DNA of 64,000 nucleotides from JAFGPL01 sp963781805 (GTDB taxonomy: Bacteria > Bacteroidota > Bacteroidia > Bacteroidales > UBA10428), in NCBI GenBank assembly GCA_963781805.1, contig CAWAHF010000004.1:5270001-5334000 (forward strand), written 5' to 3'. Within the stretch, counting starts at the first letter, position 1, and each line of letters begins with the position of its first letter. The translations under genes were made by a program, and so were the position numbers. Shown here piece after piece: positions 62,180 to 64,000 of the stretch. Below the pieces are notes generated by a model. That model saw only the letters and a program-made list of their open reading frames with translations, searched no databases and had not been told where the DNA came from.

Positions 62180-62272
62180 AAGTATAACAGTTACACTTAA
62201 CTTTCCTTAATTAACAGGCGTTTCAGAAGGTTTAAGTATAACATCGGGCTTTGTTATACTTATGTTATACTT
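62180..62272. repeat. Iterons of element 4 (AAGTATAAC type)
   Basis: AAGTATAAC-A-GTTACACTT (62180-62198), AAGTATAAC (62234-62242), GTTATACTT (62253-62261) and GTTATACTT (62264-62272). Same word as element 1, and the same placement around the primase stop. Confidence 0.82.
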
Positions 62273-64000
62273 CTTTTTCAGTTGGTTTAAGACTTCGTCC
62301 AAAGCGTTGATATTTGATTGAAGTTGTGTGTATTCTTCCCAGTTGGCTATCTCGTATTCAAAACCTGCTTTCTTGTTGCCCCCGGTACGCTTAATAAAAT
62401 TGCGGTTTTCAAGTTCCCTGGTATACCGGTTTACTGTCATGGGGTTCATTCTCAGCTTTTCCCTTATTTCTTTGCTGTAAAAAACTCCTTTTCCGCTTGC
62501 CTTTACATGGTATTTAAGGGTTTCATAAAAATTCCTTAAAGCCTGGTTTAGTTCATCGGCCTTGGCCAGTAAAACATCCCGGAGTAGTTTATTAGTCCAT
62601 TCAATATCCTCTAAAGTGGTTTCGATATAAATCTCCCCGGTTGTTTCATCGGTCTTTAATTCCCTTTGGTATTGGTGGTAAAAGGTTATTGTCTCGATGG
62701 TGGCCAGGTAATGGGAGTTTGTCCGTAATGGCTTAAAAACGTACTCAGGAAGCTTTAATAATTCGGCATAAGGGTTTCTTACATGTATTGGTTTTAATAC
62801 CGTTTGCATGTCCTTAAAGAACTCTTTCAGCTCGTTTTCTTCCCTGTTGTTTACTTTTCCGGCTGACAATCTCCTTTGATACTCCATAATTTGTTCTTTA
62901 TGCTCGTGACTGTTATCAAGGTAAATGAGCAAGCTCCGGTTTGAGTTGTCTTCAAAAAGCCTTTCCCGTGTAGTTGTTCCGGCTAAACAAATCGGTCCTT
63001 CTACCTGTAAAGTAATGGTCCTTAAATTGCCTTTGCTGTCCTTTATGGGTATGGTCTTGCTTATCCGTTTCTTGCTCTGTAACTCTCTCAATGGATATAA
63101 AACATCCTGCGCCCCGTCCATATCTTCAATAAGTACCAACTTGTGTTTTAGTTCTTTGCGGTCGAAGTAATAAAATGCGTTTTCGCTTAAAATGGTAATT
63201 TCAAGTTTCTCTTGTTCGGGTATGAGTTCCGACACTTTTTCCTGCAGGTATGTTTTTCCTGTTCCGGAACTGCCCAGGCTGATAATGTGTAAAGGTTGTT
63301 CCCGAAGTCTCGAAGTAAATACCATGTACATTAAAAGTCGGTTGTTTTCCTCGCCTATCATTCCGGTTCTGCCGATGTCGCTGTTTGTCCGTTCCATCAG
63401 CTTGGGGGATTTTAAATAGTTTATTGCTTTGCGCTGCCTCTGTTCGGTTAACTGTCTTTGTTTGGGTTTTAGTTCCTTTAAACTTTCGATTTTGCTTAAC
63501 CTGTATTGCTCTATTTGTTCGGTCAGTTCTGCAATAACCCGCTTTAATACATTGGTTCCGGTCTCTAATTGCTCACATGCTTTATTGATGAACTTTTCTA
63601 AATAATCGCTGTGGTAAAGGTCTAAAGTGTGGCGGATGCTGTGCAATGGGTCGCCTGTATCGGTACGGCTTATTTTTACGGTAATGCGTAGCCTGTCAAG
63701 CTGCTGTAAGTTGATTCCGCCAAGGATGATGATTTGAAGCTCGTCGGTTGTGTAAGTAATAAACTCAGGGTTTTTAGTGTTGAGCCGGCCTGTCTGTGCA
63801 CCGACAGGCTTAGGCTCTGGCACACTTCCCGTCAACTCCCCAGTTCCGGGATTTTTTTCAGTTAAAAGAAAAAGGTCTTTGCGGTTTTCCAATAGATGGG
63901 TAAATATTTCAGTATCATATGCCAATGATAAACTGTTTACGTCTTCGCCTTCGGGCGTTTCAATGGCTGTTAATTTTACTCCTGGTAATAATTCGCTTAG
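62207..64000 (-). CDS. CHC2 primase-TOPRIM-AAA ATPase fusion, element 4 (5' end beyond the window)
   Basis: The frame is open to position 64000 without a stop and matches the other primases from LSELLPG onward, so the zinc ribbon and most of TOPRIM lie outside. Visible are the Walker A GSSGTGKT (Ala replaced by Ser), Walker B LVLIEDMDGA and the winged helix FYSKEIREKLRMNPMTVNRY, TRELENRNFIKRTGGNKKAG, which resembles that of element 1. The tail is encoded by iterons. Confidence 0.87.
   Translation of the reverse strand, partial: LSELLPGVKLTAIETPEGEDVNSLSLAYDTEIFTHLLENRKDLFLLTEKNPGTGELTGSVPEPKPVGAQTGRLNTKNPEFITYTTDELQIIILGGINLQQLDRLRITVKISRTDTGDPLHSIRHTLDLYHSDYLEKFINKACEQLETGTNVLKRVIAELTEQIEQYRLSKIESLKELKPKQRQLTEQRQRKAINYLKSPKLMERTNSDIGRTGMIGEENNRLLMYMVFTSRLREQPLHIISLGSSGTGKTYLQEKVSELIPEQEKLEITILSENAFYYFDRKELKHKLVLIEDMDGAQDVLYPLRELQSKKRISKTIPIKDSKGNLRTITLQVEGPICLAGTTTRERLFEDNSNRSLLIYLDNSHEHKEQIMEYQRRLSAGKVNNREENELKEFFKDMQTVLKPIHVRNPYAELLKLPEYVFKPLRTNSHYLATIETITFYHQYQRELKTDETTGEIYIETTLEDIEWTNKLLRDVLLAKADELNQALRNFYETLKYHVKASGKGVFYSKEIREKLRMNPMTVNRYTRELENRNFIKRTGGNKKAGFEYEIANWEEYTQLQSNINALDEVLNQLKKKYNISITKPDVILKPSETPVN

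Noticed and set aside
33731..64000. Prophage
   Set aside because: There is a recombinase, primase and repressor but no capsid, terminase, tail or lysis gene in four units; an integrative replicating element fits better.
33731..64000. Classical integron
   Set aside because: The recombinases lack the integron-type layout with a single intI and attC cassettes; the cassette analogy here is functional only.

Overview
The window looks like Bacteroidota DNA, probably a Marinilabiliales or Prolixibacteraceae-type member. The evidence is protein style (bifunctional HisB, GPH sugar symporter, GH94/GH130/GH105/GH28 set), promoters resembling the Bacteroidota TTTG-N19-21-TAnnTTTG form, and RHS/RAYT/IS content. 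No rRNA or tRNA gene was recognised.

1-6.8 kb (minus strand): a histidine operon read right to left as hisG-hisD-hisC-hisB-purU-hisH-hisA(partial). It is preceded by a 17-residue leader peptide with five His codons, an antiterminator and a terminator, i.e. a translation-coupled attenuator. A 15-bp minisatellite and a GCT microsatellite lie between purU and hisH.

7-22 kb: a STAS-like protein, then a minus-strand sugar operon (GPH symporter with a large beta-domain insert, GH94 phosphorylase, GH130 phosphorylase, GH105 hydrolase). These are followed by a YihY membrane protein, a lone receiver domain, a LytTR remnant, a VWA protein and two plus-strand GH28 pectinases. 22-27 kb: four tandem paralogous secreted TPR proteins plus a secreted Cys/Ala/Gln-rich protein. 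27-33.6 kb: a SnoaL-like protein, a ClC transporter flanked by diverged noncoding repeats, nested IS remnants, and a RAYT with palindromic repeats.

33.7-64 kb, the main discovery candidate: a tandem array of four related elements. Each is delimited by a 20-bp direct repeat lying inside the RHS-core codons for R/M-Y-D-Y-G (34801, 43143, 51498, 59133; spacings 8342, 8355 and 7635 bp). Read on the minus strand, each full unit is: att, orphan RHS C-terminal toxin tip, cognate immunity gene(s), convergent XRE regulator, CHC2-TOPRIM-AAA primase/ATPase, element-specific iterons, a pair of tyrosine recombinases (one with degenerate catalytic residues), about 1.1 kb of structured noncoding DNA, next att. 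Tips and immunity genes all differ (a membrane tip, a Cys/His/Asp domain, an HExxH zincin, a caspase-like His/Cys domain), while the mobility machinery is homologous and partly homogenised.

Inferred model: a circular element integrates at a site within an RHS gene, fuses its own tip in frame to the RHS core, and pushes the previous tip/immunity pair downstream. The array would then be an integron-like archive of displaced toxin tips. The full-length RHS gene is predicted to lie to the right of this window and was not seen.
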